Assembly: GCA_900540785.1 (NCBI GenBank)
Contig: UQHF01000043.1
Span: forward strand, 1 to 11,790
Length of the DNA: 11,790 bases
Reading direction: 5' to 3'
DNA from: an uncultured Blautia sp.
Lineage (GTDB): Bacteria; Bacillota; Clostridia; Lachnospirales; Lachnospiraceae
The translations under genes were made by a program, and so were the position numbers. This document shows positions 1 through 5,934 of this stretch, piece by piece (within the stretch, counting starts at the first letter, position 1; each line of letters opens with the position of its first letter). The notes under the pieces were generated by a model, which searched no databases, was not told the origin of the DNA, and saw nothing but the letters and a program-made list of their open reading frames with translations.

Positions 1-515
1 ATAACAGTGAGGGAACGGTAGTAAAGGAGGAAGTAACAGTGGAAAGAATGCTGATTAGCGGAGTGGCGCTTGATACAGAGGCAGTGAGAATTGCAGTGAT
101 CGGACTGAGAGATGAGCCGGGTGTGGCATTCCGTCTTTTTGATACACTTGCAAAGAAAAATATTAATGTAGACGTAATTCTTCAGTCCATCGGACGTGCG
201 GGAACAAAGGATATTTCCTTTACAGTAGACGGAAGCGACCTTGATGAGGCAGTGTCCACTCTGGAAGAAAACCAGGCGCGTCTTGGATATAAAGAGCTTC
301 ATTCTGAGCGAAATATCGCAAAGCTTTCTATTGTAGGAGCCGGAATGATGAGCAATCCGGGAGTTGCTGCAAAGATGTTTGAAAGTCTTTATAATGAAGG
401 CGTGAACATCAACATGATTTCTACATCAGAAATCCGTGTAACCGTTTTGATTAATGAAAAAGAAGGCGTAAGAGCAATGAACGCAGTACATGACGCCTTC
501 GATTTGGCAGATTAA
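1..515 (+). CDS. lysC: Aspartokinase, C-terminal regulatory part (5' end outside window)
   Basis: This is the 3' end of aspartate kinase, which phosphorylates aspartate in the first step of lysine, threonine, methionine and diaminopimelate synthesis. The frame is open from the left edge (first complete codon at base 3), so the kinase domain lies outside the window. What remains is the regulatory region with two ACT domains. Numbered from the internal GTG at base 39, ACT1 covers about residues 16-75 (VRIAVIGLRDEPGVAFRLFD, later NINVDVILQS) and ACT2 about 93-158 (AKLSIVGAGMMSNPGVAAKM, then ISTSEIRVTV). In the family these domains bind the amino-acid effector. The C-terminus (AVHDAFDLAD) is that of Bacillus LysC-type enzymes (AVESLHDAFELS). 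The stop lies 12 bases before the next ATG, so it is probably co-transcribed with the DUF975 gene. Identification is very secure; which feedback amino acid acts cannot be read here. Confidence 0.95.
   Translation, partial: NSEGTVVKEEVTVERMLISGVALDTEAVRIAVIGLRDEPGVAFRLFDTLAKKNINVDVILQSIGRAGTKDISFTVDGSDLDEAVSTLEENQARLGYKELHSERNIAKLSIVGAGMMSNPGVAAKMFESLYNEGVNINMISTSEIRVTVLINEKEGVRAMNAVHDAFDLAD
23..41 (+). promoter_or_regulatory. Internal ribosome binding site and GTG start for an aspartokinase beta subunit
   Basis: Inside the lysC frame a full Shine-Dalgarno sequence AAAGGAGG (23-30) sits 8 bases before an in-frame GTG (39-41). Translation from there would give a 158-residue protein made only of the two ACT domains. 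In Bacillus subtilis aspartokinase II the beta subunit is made from an in-frame internal start in lysC at the equivalent place (from memory it begins MEQNLIVRGIA; here VERMLISGVA). The sequence shows the signal; its use is inferred. Confidence 0.7.
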
Positions 516-527
516 GCAGGTGAATTT

Positions 528-1316
528 ATGTATGGAAATAGAAGAAGCTGGAAGCTGAGCGCAAGAAGTGCGCTTTCGGGCAGATGGGGAACTCTCATTA
601 TCGCACAGGTGATTGTTTCTGCAATTAATCTTGTGGCGGGAAATCTTACCATGATGCTTTTTCCTGGATATGATGGAATGTCACTGATTTTAAGTCAGGT
701 ATTTTCTTTTCTGATAAGCCTTGTTATGTGCATATTTACAGCAGGACTTTATTATATGTACTTAAATGTGGCAAGAGGAAGAGAATACTCCTACAAAAAC
801 CTGATTTATTTTTTCAAAAATCAGCCGGATAAGATAATTGTAGCTTCCTTTGTTATGGCAGCGATTGCGTGGCTTACGGCGCTTCCGGCGGGATATTATA
901 TGTATGTGACAGATCCGGGAACGACACTGGAGCAGCAGATGGCTGTCATGCAGACGTATCTTATGATTTCTCTGGGAGGAATTATTTTAAATATGCTTCT
1001 TACAGTACCGCTTACGCTGACATATTTTATTCTTGCAGATGAAAATGTAAGCGGTTTTGGAGCGCTGAAAAGAAGTATGCAGCTTATGAGAGGAAAAATA
1101 GGAAAATATATTCTTCTTCAGTTAAGCTTTTTTCCGTGGTATTTGCTCTGCCTTTTTACAATGGGGATCGGTATGATATTCTTAATGCCATATATACAGA
1201 TGACGAGCATTATGTTTTACCGTGATATAAAAGGGGAGATTTACAGACCGGAGCATCAGGCTGAGATGCCGGAGAATGAGGCAGAGCCTCAGGATGATTA
1301 TAATTCGGAAGCATAA
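528..1316 (+). CDS. DUF975-family polytopic membrane protein
   Basis: A 262-residue integral membrane protein with about five or six hydrophobic helices, roughly at residues 22-45, 52-78, 103-122, 143-168 and 193-225. The opening (NRRSWKLSARSALSGRWGT) and the later blocks FGALKRSMQLMRGKIGKY and MFYRDI are typical of the DUF975 family, whose function is not established. The C-terminal 30 residues are hydrophilic and acidic and probably lie in the cytoplasm. A weak Shine-Dalgarno (GCAGGTG) precedes the ATG, which is 12 bases after the lysC stop, so the gene probably depends on the lysC transcript. The hairpin at 1321-1374 ends it. The family call is by pattern recognition and fairly secure; any role in lysine metabolism is unsupported. 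Confidence 0.8.
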   Translation: MYGNRRSWKLSARSALSGRWGTLIIAQVIVSAINLVAGNLTMMLFPGYDGMSLILSQVFSFLISLVMCIFTAGLYYMYLNVARGREYSYKNLIYFFKNQPDKIIVASFVMAAIAWLTALPAGYYMYVTDPGTTLEQQMAVMQTYLMISLGGIILNMLLTVPLTLTYFILADENVSGFGALKRSMQLMRGKIGKYILLQLSFFPWYLLCLFTMGIGMIFLMPYIQMTSIMFYRDIKGEIYRPEHQAEMPENEAEPQDDYNSEA

Positions 1317-1320
1317 ATAA

Positions 1321-1374
1321 AAGAACCTTCAAAGTTTCGTACCACAGTGAGGTGGCAAAGCGGCGAAGGTTCTT
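1321..1374. terminator. Bidirectional intrinsic terminator between convergent genes
   Basis: AAGAACCTTC (1321-1330) pairs perfectly with GAAGGTTCTT (1365-1374). An inner CCAC/GTGG stem (1342-1345 with 1352-1355) can form in the large loop. On the plus strand the right arm ends in TTCTTTTTAT. On the minus strand the stem ends in TTCTTTTATTTAT. It therefore serves the DUF975 gene and the convergent minus-strand gene. Confidence 0.8.
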
Positions 1375-1388
1375 TTTATATGGAAGGT

Positions 1389-1943
1389 TTATAATTGCTG
1401 CAGCCCGGGATCTTCATATTCATGGGGAGCAGGCTCTTCATAGCCATAAGGAAACTCATACTCATATGGAGATTCAGGTGGGAGGTCGTATGGGGAATAA
1501 TCCGGCATATCGTACGGTTCTTCTTCCGGAATTTCTTCATACGGAAGTGTCTGGTACGGTTCAGAATCCGGAGCTTCTTCGATATAGGGAACTTCTTCCT
1601 GGAAGAAATCACTTGTATTAACTGCCTGGAATGTAAAAACCCCGATGATTAATGGGACAATAATCCCTAAAACGATTCCTACAATAGAAAAAATAAAACC
1701 GATTTTTGCAGTAATGTCCATAGGAGTCCTGCGCTTCTGTAAGGTATCTCCGGAAATATATACCTGCCTGGAAGAAAAGGCGCATGCAATTCCAATGCAG
1801 GCAAGAAGTATGCCAATAAAAAAGACGGAAGAAAACAGGACAGAGAGAATGCCAAGGATCAGTGCGGCGATTGCTTTTCCGCTTACAGGCCGGGGATGTC
1901 GTCCGGAGCCGGGAGAATCGGAATTATGATATTCTGTGTGCAT
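1389..1943 (-). CDS. Membrane protein with DUF4190-like helices and an acidic Pro/Glu/Tyr-rich tail
   Basis: A 184-residue protein read from 1943 down to 1389. After a short polar N-terminus with Ser, Gly and Pro come hydrophobic segments at about residues 24-56 (probably a helical hairpin, GKAIAALILGILSVLFSSV) and 79-107. The glycine-rich small-residue helices and SGKAIAALILGILS opening resemble DUF4190-type proteins of unknown function. The last 75 residues are extremely rich in Glu, Pro and Tyr (EEVPYIEEAP, YEEIPEEEPYDMPDY, PYEYEFPYGYEEP) and are probably disordered. The start is fixed by AAAGGAGG a few bases upstream (minus strand, about 1949-1956). A minus-strand promoter lies at 2021-2049. 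The gene diverges from the BlaI-family gene and converges on DUF975. Function unknown. Confidence 0.8.
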   Translation of the reverse strand: MHTEYHNSDSPGSGRHPRPVSGKAIAALILGILSVLFSSVFFIGILLACIGIACAFSSRQVYISGDTLQKRRTPMDITAKIGFIFSIVGIVLGIIVPLIIGVFTFQAVNTSDFFQEEVPYIEEAPDSEPYQTLPYEEIPEEEPYDMPDYSPYDLPPESPYEYEFPYGYEEPAPHEYEDPGLQQL

Positions 1944-2020
1944 AGAAACCTCCTTTGTGTGAAAATGGTGTTTTAATTTTATGTTTATAATGTGTGGTGT
2001 TTCTTGTGTTTTGCATGATA

Positions 2021-2049
2021 ATTATAACATCTCGACGAATCTACTGCAA
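2021..2049 (-). promoter_or_regulatory. Promoter of the minus-strand membrane protein gene
   Basis: On the minus strand a perfect -10 box TATAAT (complement of 2021-2026) lies 17 bases after TTGCAG (complement of 2044-2049), a half-matching -35 box. Predicted transcription starts near 2014, giving a leader of about 70 bases. It lies back to back with the BlaI promoter, about 20 bases between the two -35 boxes. Confidence 0.6.
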
Positions 2050-2066
2050 GAAAGTGATTAATATAA

Positions 2067-2098
2067 ATGTTGACATAAATAACAGGCAATGCTATGTT
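2067..2098 (+). promoter_or_regulatory. Promoter of the BlaI-M56 operon with a dyad over the -35 box
   Basis: TTGACA (2070-2075), a 17-base spacer and TATGTT (2093-2098) form a good sigma-A-type promoter; predicted start near 2105. The -35 box is the centre of the inverted repeat ATGTTGACAT (2067-2076), a possible autoregulatory operator for the BlaI-type repressor. Classical BlaI operators are of the TACA..TGTA type, so the match is not exact and operator function is inference. Confidence 0.6.
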
Positions 2099-2135
2099 TA
2101 CGATAAGAAGCAGGAAAAGAAAAGGAGAGAGAGAA

Positions 2136-2570
2136 ATGTCTAAAAAATGTGCAGAGCGTCTTACTGATCTGGAAGTGCAGGTTATGAAGGTTTTGTGGGA
2201 TTCAGAAAGAGCCATGACAAACAGTGAAATCGCAGAAGAACTGAAAGAAGAGACAGATCTGAGTGTGGCTTCTGTGGCGCAGCTTGTAAAACGTCTTCTT
2301 CAAAAAGACGTGCTGGAGGTGTGTGAGCATGTGCCGGTTGCGAATGTGTATGCAAGAACTTTCAAGCCGAAACTTACAAGAGAGGAGTTTATAGCGGGAG
2401 AACTTTTCCATATTCAGAAAGCAACTTCTTCAGATAAGAAGAAAGGTCTGAAAGGGATTTTTGCAGCTCTTTTTATGGTAGAAAAAGAAAATGGTGTGAG
2501 CAGGCAGGAATTGGAGGCGATTGAACATTTCATACAGAAGAAAAAAGAAGAAATGAAGGAAGGGGAATAA
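2136..2570 (+). CDS. BlaI/MecI/CopY-family winged-helix repressor
   Basis: A 144-residue DNA-binding repressor. Residues 9-75 form the winged helix (LTDLEVQVMKVLWDSERAMT, then NSEIAEELK and a recognition helix around SVASVAQLVKRLLQKDVL). The 70s contain the wing and the YARTFKPKLTREEF segment typical of BlaI. The C-terminal part is the dimerisation region, somewhat longer than the usual 120-130-residue family members. Family repressors sit as dimers on their own promoter until the partner M56 membrane protease triggers their cleavage. The start is set at 2136 because AAAGGAG (2121-2127) lies 8 bases before it. An in-frame ATG at 2094 lies inside the -10 box and cannot be the start. The M56 gene follows after 3 bases, indicating one operon. 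The inducing signal is unknown. Confidence 0.9.
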   Translation: MSKKCAERLTDLEVQVMKVLWDSERAMTNSEIAEELKEETDLSVASVAQLVKRLLQKDVLEVCEHVPVANVYARTFKPKLTREEFIAGELFHIQKATSSDKKKGLKGIFAALFMVEKENGVSRQELEAIEHFIQKKKEEMKEGE

Positions 2571-2573
2571 GCG

Positions 2574-3803
2574 ATGGTTATATCAATTTCAACGGTGGTT
2601 ACAAGTATTATTGTCGGCTCGTTTCTTCTTCTGTTTTTCTGTATTGTGATGGGAAGTGGAAAAGTAATCGGCAAAGTCGGCCCTGGTTTTGTAGTGACTA
2701 TCTGGCTGGCAGCTTCTGTAAGAATGCTTTTTCCAATAGAGTGGGGTTATACTTACAGTATTTATTTTGAAAAAGTATTTACCACAATCAGGACATTTCT
2801 GAAGTATAAACTTTTTGAAGGAGAATACAGAGTGGCTGTATGGCAGATTTGCCTGGCAGTCTGGTTTCTCGGAGCTGTTTTTATTGGGTTGTACAAAATA
2901 AAAGATTACAAAAGAAGTCTGAGACTGTTTCGTGTACTTCCGGAAATTCCCCGTAATTCTCTTGCTGCAATATGGGAAGAGGATTTTATCAAAAAATATC
3001 CGGAGGTACACGAGCTAAAATTTGTAAAATTTAAAAATACGGTAAGCCCATTTCTTGCAGGGCTCAGGAAGCCTCTAGTAGTTATGCCGGACAAAGAGTT
3101 TACAGATCAGGAGCTTCGCTGCGTTGTCGGTCATGAAATTTTGCATCACAGAAATCATGATATTTTCTGGAAAATATTCACAGAGGTACTTTGTACATTA
3201 TTCTGGTGGAATCCTGTTTTCCGATTTATGAAAAAACGGCTGTTTCACATGATAGAAATTAAAAATGACAGGAAACTGACAGAGACAATGACGTTAGAAG
3301 AAAAAGATAAGTACGTTGACTGTTTGTGGAGAATTGTAAAAGATTCATGTGGAAATTCTTTTACGGGGACAGTTGGATTTTCAAAAACAGATAAAAAGAG
3401 ACTGATGCAGAGAGTGGCTTTGATCGCATCACCTGGTAAGATCAACAGAAGCTGCCAGATTGTGACAGGAATCACAGTGGCTGTCGTATTGTTTCTGTCT
3501 ACCGCTGTTGTATTCGAACCAACCTATCCTCTGGCAGAGGGACAGGGTCTGGGATTAGACGAAAACACGGGGTTTCTTGTGGAAAACGGGGAAGTGTATG
3601 ATATATATCTTCTTGGCGTATATATAGATACCACTTATGAAGGGGAAGATATGAGACCGTATCGAATGCTGAACAGGTACAAAACACTTGAGGAAGCAAA
3701 GGAGAAGGAGAAAGAGAAATACCTGCATTACCTGGAATACGAAAGTAAATTGTACACGAGTCCTATTGCTGATTTGGGCAGTTTACGTGTGCCAGGAGCA
3801 TGA
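2574..3803 (+). CDS. M56-family (BlaR1-like) membrane metallopeptidase without a penicillin-binding sensor
   Basis: A 409-residue integral membrane protease, the expected partner that inactivates the BlaI repressor. Hydrophobic segments lie at about residues 4-26, 37-54 and 88-107, with one after the protease domain at 296-314. The zinc site is HEILH (187-191), followed by the typical H..HD (192-196) and WWNP (211-214). E228 in EIKND occupies the place of the family's ExxCD glutamate, the probable third zinc ligand. BlaR1 and MecR1 are about 585 residues and end in a penicillin-binding domain. Here only about 95 residues follow the last helix, with a charged KEKEKEKY stretch and no visible SxxK sensor, so the signal is probably not a beta-lactam. 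Start: GAAGGAAGGGG at 2555-2565 precedes ATG 2574 by 8 bases; the gene is 3 bases downstream of the repressor stop. Confidence 0.88.
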   Translation: MVISISTVVTSIIVGSFLLLFFCIVMGSGKVIGKVGPGFVVTIWLAASVRMLFPIEWGYTYSIYFEKVFTTIRTFLKYKLFEGEYRVAVWQICLAVWFLGAVFIGLYKIKDYKRSLRLFRVLPEIPRNSLAAIWEEDFIKKYPEVHELKFVKFKNTVSPFLAGLRKPLVVMPDKEFTDQELRCVVGHEILHHRNHDIFWKIFTEVLCTLFWWNPVFRFMKKRLFHMIEIKNDRKLTETMTLEEKDKYVDCLWRIVKDSCGNSFTGTVGFSKTDKKRLMQRVALIASPGKINRSCQIVTGITVAVVLFLSTAVVFEPTYPLAEGQGLGLDENTGFLVENGEVYDIYLLGVYIDTTYEGEDMRPYRMLNRYKTLEEAKEKEKEKYLHYLEYESKLYTSPIADLGSLRVPGA

Positions 3804-3811
3804 AAGATTAG

Positions 3812-3970
3812 ATGAAACAACTAAAATATCTGAAAAATAAACCGGATCAATGGAAAGATTTATTAAAAATATTGATATTTGTCATAGGGTATGCTATAAT
3901 CAAAACACCTAAAAACACAGTAAATATTACTGCTTATTTCGGCATATTTGCCAATGCAAAGGAGGCGTGA
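3812..3970 (+). CDS. Possible 52-residue hydrophobic small protein (doubtful)
   Basis: An open frame of 52 codons starts 8 bases after the M56 stop and ends just before the next gene. It begins MKQLKYLKNKPDQWKDLL, then has one hydrophobic stretch KILIFVIGYAII and a polar end. AGGAG (3794-3798) lies 13 bases before the ATG, longer than ideal. It could be a small membrane peptide of the operon. Against this, the promoter and ribosome binding site of the following gene lie inside it, and no family is recognised. It may be only open by chance in A/T-rich DNA. Confidence 0.2.
   Translation: MKQLKYLKNKPDQWKDLLKILIFVIGYAIIKTPKNTVNITAYFGIFANAKEA
3867..3900 (+). promoter_or_regulatory. Strong promoter with overlapping dyad upstream of the duplicated-domain protein
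   Basis: TTGATA (3872-3877), a 17-base spacer and a perfect TATAAT (3895-3900) form a strong promoter; predicted start near 3907. The inverted repeat AAATAT-TG-ATATTT (3867-3880) is centred on the -35 box, as is the dyad in the BlaI promoter; the two 14-base windows agree at 10 positions. This may be a second BlaI operator, but A/T richness and the shared -35 box explain part of the match. Confidence 0.65.
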
Positions 3971-3973
3971 AAA

Positions 3974-5332
3974 ATGAAAAAGAAGAGTGTATCCCGCATG
4001 TGTGTATCCCTTTTAATGGGAGCAAGTATCTGCATGAGCAGCACAGGTATGGTGTTTGCAGCAGAGGAGACAGAAAATGCAGCGGAAGCGTCCGCAGAAA
4101 CAGATGCATCTGAGAGTACGGGCGAAGAAGGACTTGTAGATTTAGCAGCTTTCTGTACAGACGGAGAATACCGTTATAAGGGAATCTCGTGGCTTTCTTC
4201 CAGGGAAGAAATAGAAGAAGTAACAGGCGTAACTCTTCCGGAAGCAAAAGAGCTGCAGCCAGAATGGACAAATCTTGAAAAACCTGTAGAGTTTCAGGGA
4301 GAATCAGGATACATGGAAATGAATTTTCTGAAAGATGGCGTGACAGATGTTACATTTTGTTTTGGGGCGGAACCGGAAGAGATGGAAGAGTATGACGGAG
4401 ATCTGACAGAACTTTCCGGGAATGTTCTGTATCAGCTTACAGAACAGTATGGAGAGCCGACAAGAACCAATGAGAACACAGCCGATAATGGCGGTGCAGT
4501 TAAGAATTATCAGTGGAGAGAAGAAAAAGACGGTGAGACAAATTCAGTTCTTAACATGCAGTGTCTGTTTGTGCCAGATGAAGAAAGAATGTACAGATTA
4601 TCTTTTGGAGTAGGCAGTATACGTGAAGCATTTGCATTGAGAAGACAACTGGGATATGCTCCGGAAGAAGAGATTGAAGAGACGGAAACTTCAGCAGAGG
4701 AAAGCGAGGTTTCCTCAGAAGCATCTGAGAATACGGATGAAGAAGAATTTGTAGATTTAGATTTAACAGCTTTCTGTACAGACGGAGAATATGGTTACAA
4801 AGGAATCCCGTGGCTTGCTTCTCTGGAAGAAGCAGAGGAGACTCTGGGTGTATCTCTTGAACCAATGATGGAAGGAATGAATACACAAATGGGTTCTTTT
4901 GTTGCTCCGGTAGAATTTCGGGGAGAATCCGGGTATATTAGTCTGGGACTTTTGGATGACGGAGTAACCGATATTTCCTTCTGGTTCGGTATAGATTCCA
5001 ATAATAAGGATAAATACGATGGGAATCTGATAGAACTTTCTGACTACGTACTGGAGCAGTTTACAGAGCTGTACGGAGAACCTGATGAAGTGAAGGACAA
5101 TGGAGGCTTTAAAGGGTATCAGTGGCATGAGGTGGAAGATGGAGAAGTAAAGACAGCTCTTAGCATTCAGTGTATGTATGACCAGGCAGGTAAACGAGTA
5201 TATAGTCTTGCAGTTGGAGCAATAGGTCGGGAAGCTACGATACAGCTTGAGCAGGGGATTGGAAAGGAAACAGAGACTACGGAAGAAGCAGAATCTACAG
5301 AGAAAACGGATACTTCTGCAGCAACAGAATAA
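3974..5332 (+). CDS. Exported protein with two copies of an unrecognised domain
   Basis: A 452-residue protein with a signal peptide (KKK, a hydrophobic stretch to GMVFA, probable cleavage near residue 29-30). No family is recognised. Two homologous units follow, at about residues 54-228 and 259-430. Each contains DLxAFCTDGEYxYKGIxWL, a PVEF.GESGY block, a DGVTD(V/I)(T/S)F.FG strand, YDG(D/N)L.ELS, a LTE/FTE.YGEP helix and a YQW..E.DGE strand. Acidic Glu/Ser/Thr linkers (230-258 and 430-452) flank the units, suggesting flexible spacers outside the membrane. Cys61 and Cys197 in unit 1 and Cys267 and Cys400 in unit 2 are at matching places and could form a disulfide in each unit. RBS AAAGGAGG precedes ATG 3974; it has its own promoter (3872-3900) and a terminator (5346-5383). 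There is no lipobox or sortase motif. Function unknown. Confidence 0.85.
   Translation: MKKKSVSRMCVSLLMGASICMSSTGMVFAAEETENAAEASAETDASESTGEEGLVDLAAFCTDGEYRYKGISWLSSREEIEEVTGVTLPEAKELQPEWTNLEKPVEFQGESGYMEMNFLKDGVTDVTFCFGAEPEEMEEYDGDLTELSGNVLYQLTEQYGEPTRTNENTADNGGAVKNYQWREEKDGETNSVLNMQCLFVPDEERMYRLSFGVGSIREAFALRRQLGYAPEEEIEETETSAEESEVSSEASENTDEEEFVDLDLTAFCTDGEYGYKGIPWLASLEEAEETLGVSLEPMMEGMNTQMGSFVAPVEFRGESGYISLGLLDDGVTDISFWFGIDSNNKDKYDGNLIELSDYVLEQFTELYGEPDEVKDNGGFKGYQWHEVEDGEVKTALSIQCMYDQAGKRVYSLAVGAIGREATIQLEQGIGKETETTEEAESTEKTDTSAATE
4146..4170 (+). repeat. 25-base perfect direct repeat, copy 1 (domain duplication)
   Basis: These 25 bases, encoding the AFCTDGEY region, are identical to 4767-4791, an offset of 621 bases. 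They mark the first copy of the duplicated domain in the exported protein at 3974-5332. Perfect conservation at nucleotide level inside otherwise diverged copies suggests either recent gene conversion or strong constraint. Confidence 0.85.
4767..4791 (+). repeat. 25-base perfect direct repeat, copy 2 (domain duplication)
   Basis: The second copy of the 25-base identity described at 4146-4170, at the start of the second domain unit. The flanking sequence (GTAGATTTAG before both copies) is also similar. Confidence 0.85.
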
Positions 5333-5345
5333 AGAGAGTGAGAAT

Positions 5346-5383
5346 GGAGAAGCTGTCGCAGGGCGGCAGTTTCTTCTCTTTTT
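5346..5383 (+). terminator. Intrinsic terminator after the duplicated-domain protein
   Basis: GGAGAAGCTGTC (5346-5357) pairs with GGCAGTTTCTTC (5365-5376) around a 7-base loop, with three G-T pairs, and is followed by TCTTTTT. It ends the transcript of the gene at 3974-5332. Confidence 0.8.
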
Positions 5384-5409
5384 GCAGAGAAAACGACAGT
5401 TTTGTCTGC
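5384..5409. other. Second perfect-looking hairpin directly after the terminator
   Basis: GCAGAGAAAAC (5384-5394) and GTTTTGTCTGC (5399-5409) form an 11-pair stem with one G-G mismatch around a GACA loop. It is not followed by a T-run, so it is not an ordinary terminator, and it lies just upstream of the start of the small membrane protein gene at 5433. Its CGACAG (5394-5399) can also pair with CTGTCG (5353-5358) in the terminator stem. Confidence 0.55.
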
Positions 5410-5432
5410 GGCTTTGCTGAGAGGTTATGTCT

Positions 5433-5762
5433 ATGAAAAAAGAAAAACTTTACTGGAAAATAGCTGGATTGTTGGAGATTTTTCCAATAATCATAACAGG
5501 ATATATGAATGTGCTTATTTCTACATGGAGAGAAGCGCAGGGCATAACAGATTATATGCGCGAAAGTATGAGAAATACGCAGTTGTTTGTAACGACTTTA
5601 CTGTTATTGCTGCACATTGCTGTCTGGTACGTGCTGAAAAAGTCAAAGCTGTCGGAACATCTTTTGACAGAAAAAGAAAAAAGTATGGGAATCAGAACAT
5701 GGATTTTGGGTCTTCTTAGCGCTGGCTTTTATGTGATGGTATATTGGAGTATTTTGCGCTAA
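5433..5762 (+). CDS. Small three-helix membrane protein
   Basis: A protein of 109 residues (111 if the ATG at 5427 is used) with three hydrophobic helices: near the N-terminus (KIAGLLEIFPIIITGYMNVL), in the middle (TTLLLLLHIAVWYVL) and at the C-terminus (WILGLLSAGFYVMVYWSIL). A charged loop KKSKLSEHLLTEKEKS lies between helices 2 and 3. No family is recognised. ATG 5433 is preferred because GAGAGG (5419-5424) lies 8 bases before it, against only 2 bases for ATG 5427. No clear promoter is visible, so expression may depend on read-through of the terminator at 5346-5383. A 105-residue frame overlapping it is a shadow: it has no hydrophobic pattern and starts inside the hairpin. Confidence 0.7.
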   Translation: MKKEKLYWKIAGLLEIFPIIITGYMNVLISTWREAQGITDYMRESMRNTQLFVTTLLLLLHIAVWYVLKKSKLSEHLLTEKEKSMGIRTWILGLLSAGFYVMVYWSILR

Positions 5763-5844
5763 TCTCACTTCGTGAATTGTCAATGTACAGTCATTATTAA
5801 TTACACCTCAGATGGTTTTGCTGGTACAGATAGGGAAACAGAGA

Positions 5845-5875
5845 TTACACAAGCAGATGTGTGAATTGTTATAAT
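5845..5875 (+). promoter_or_regulatory. Extended -10 promoter of the peptidoglycan-binding protein gene
   Basis: TGTTATAAT (5867-5875) is a perfect extended -10 element (TGnTATAAT). TTACAC (5845-5850) lies 19 bases upstream of TATAAT as a poor -35. The leader is about 50 bases. TTACACA (5845-5851) and TGTGTGAA (5859-5866) form an imperfect inverted repeat that could bind a regulator. Confidence 0.6.
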
Positions 5876-5934
5876 ATCAATAACAAATGACGGGACAGAA
5901 GTAACTGAAAATTGGAAACACAAAGGAGGTAAAA

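Noticed and set aside
1352..1652. Several short plus-strand frames opposite the minus-strand membrane protein
   Set aside because: They lie antisense to a gene with a clear promoter, ribosome binding site and membrane helices. Their His- and Arg-rich compositions reflect the complement of the Pro/Glu/Tyr codons.
2094..2135. An upstream in-frame ATG extending the BlaI-family protein by 14 residues
   Set aside because: It lies inside the -10 box of the promoter, upstream of the transcription start. The ATG at 2136 has a good ribosome binding site.
5402..5719. A 105-residue plus-strand frame overlapping the small membrane protein
   Set aside because: It starts within a hairpin and has no ribosome binding site. 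The other frame has a clear three-helix hydrophobic pattern, so this one is a shadow.
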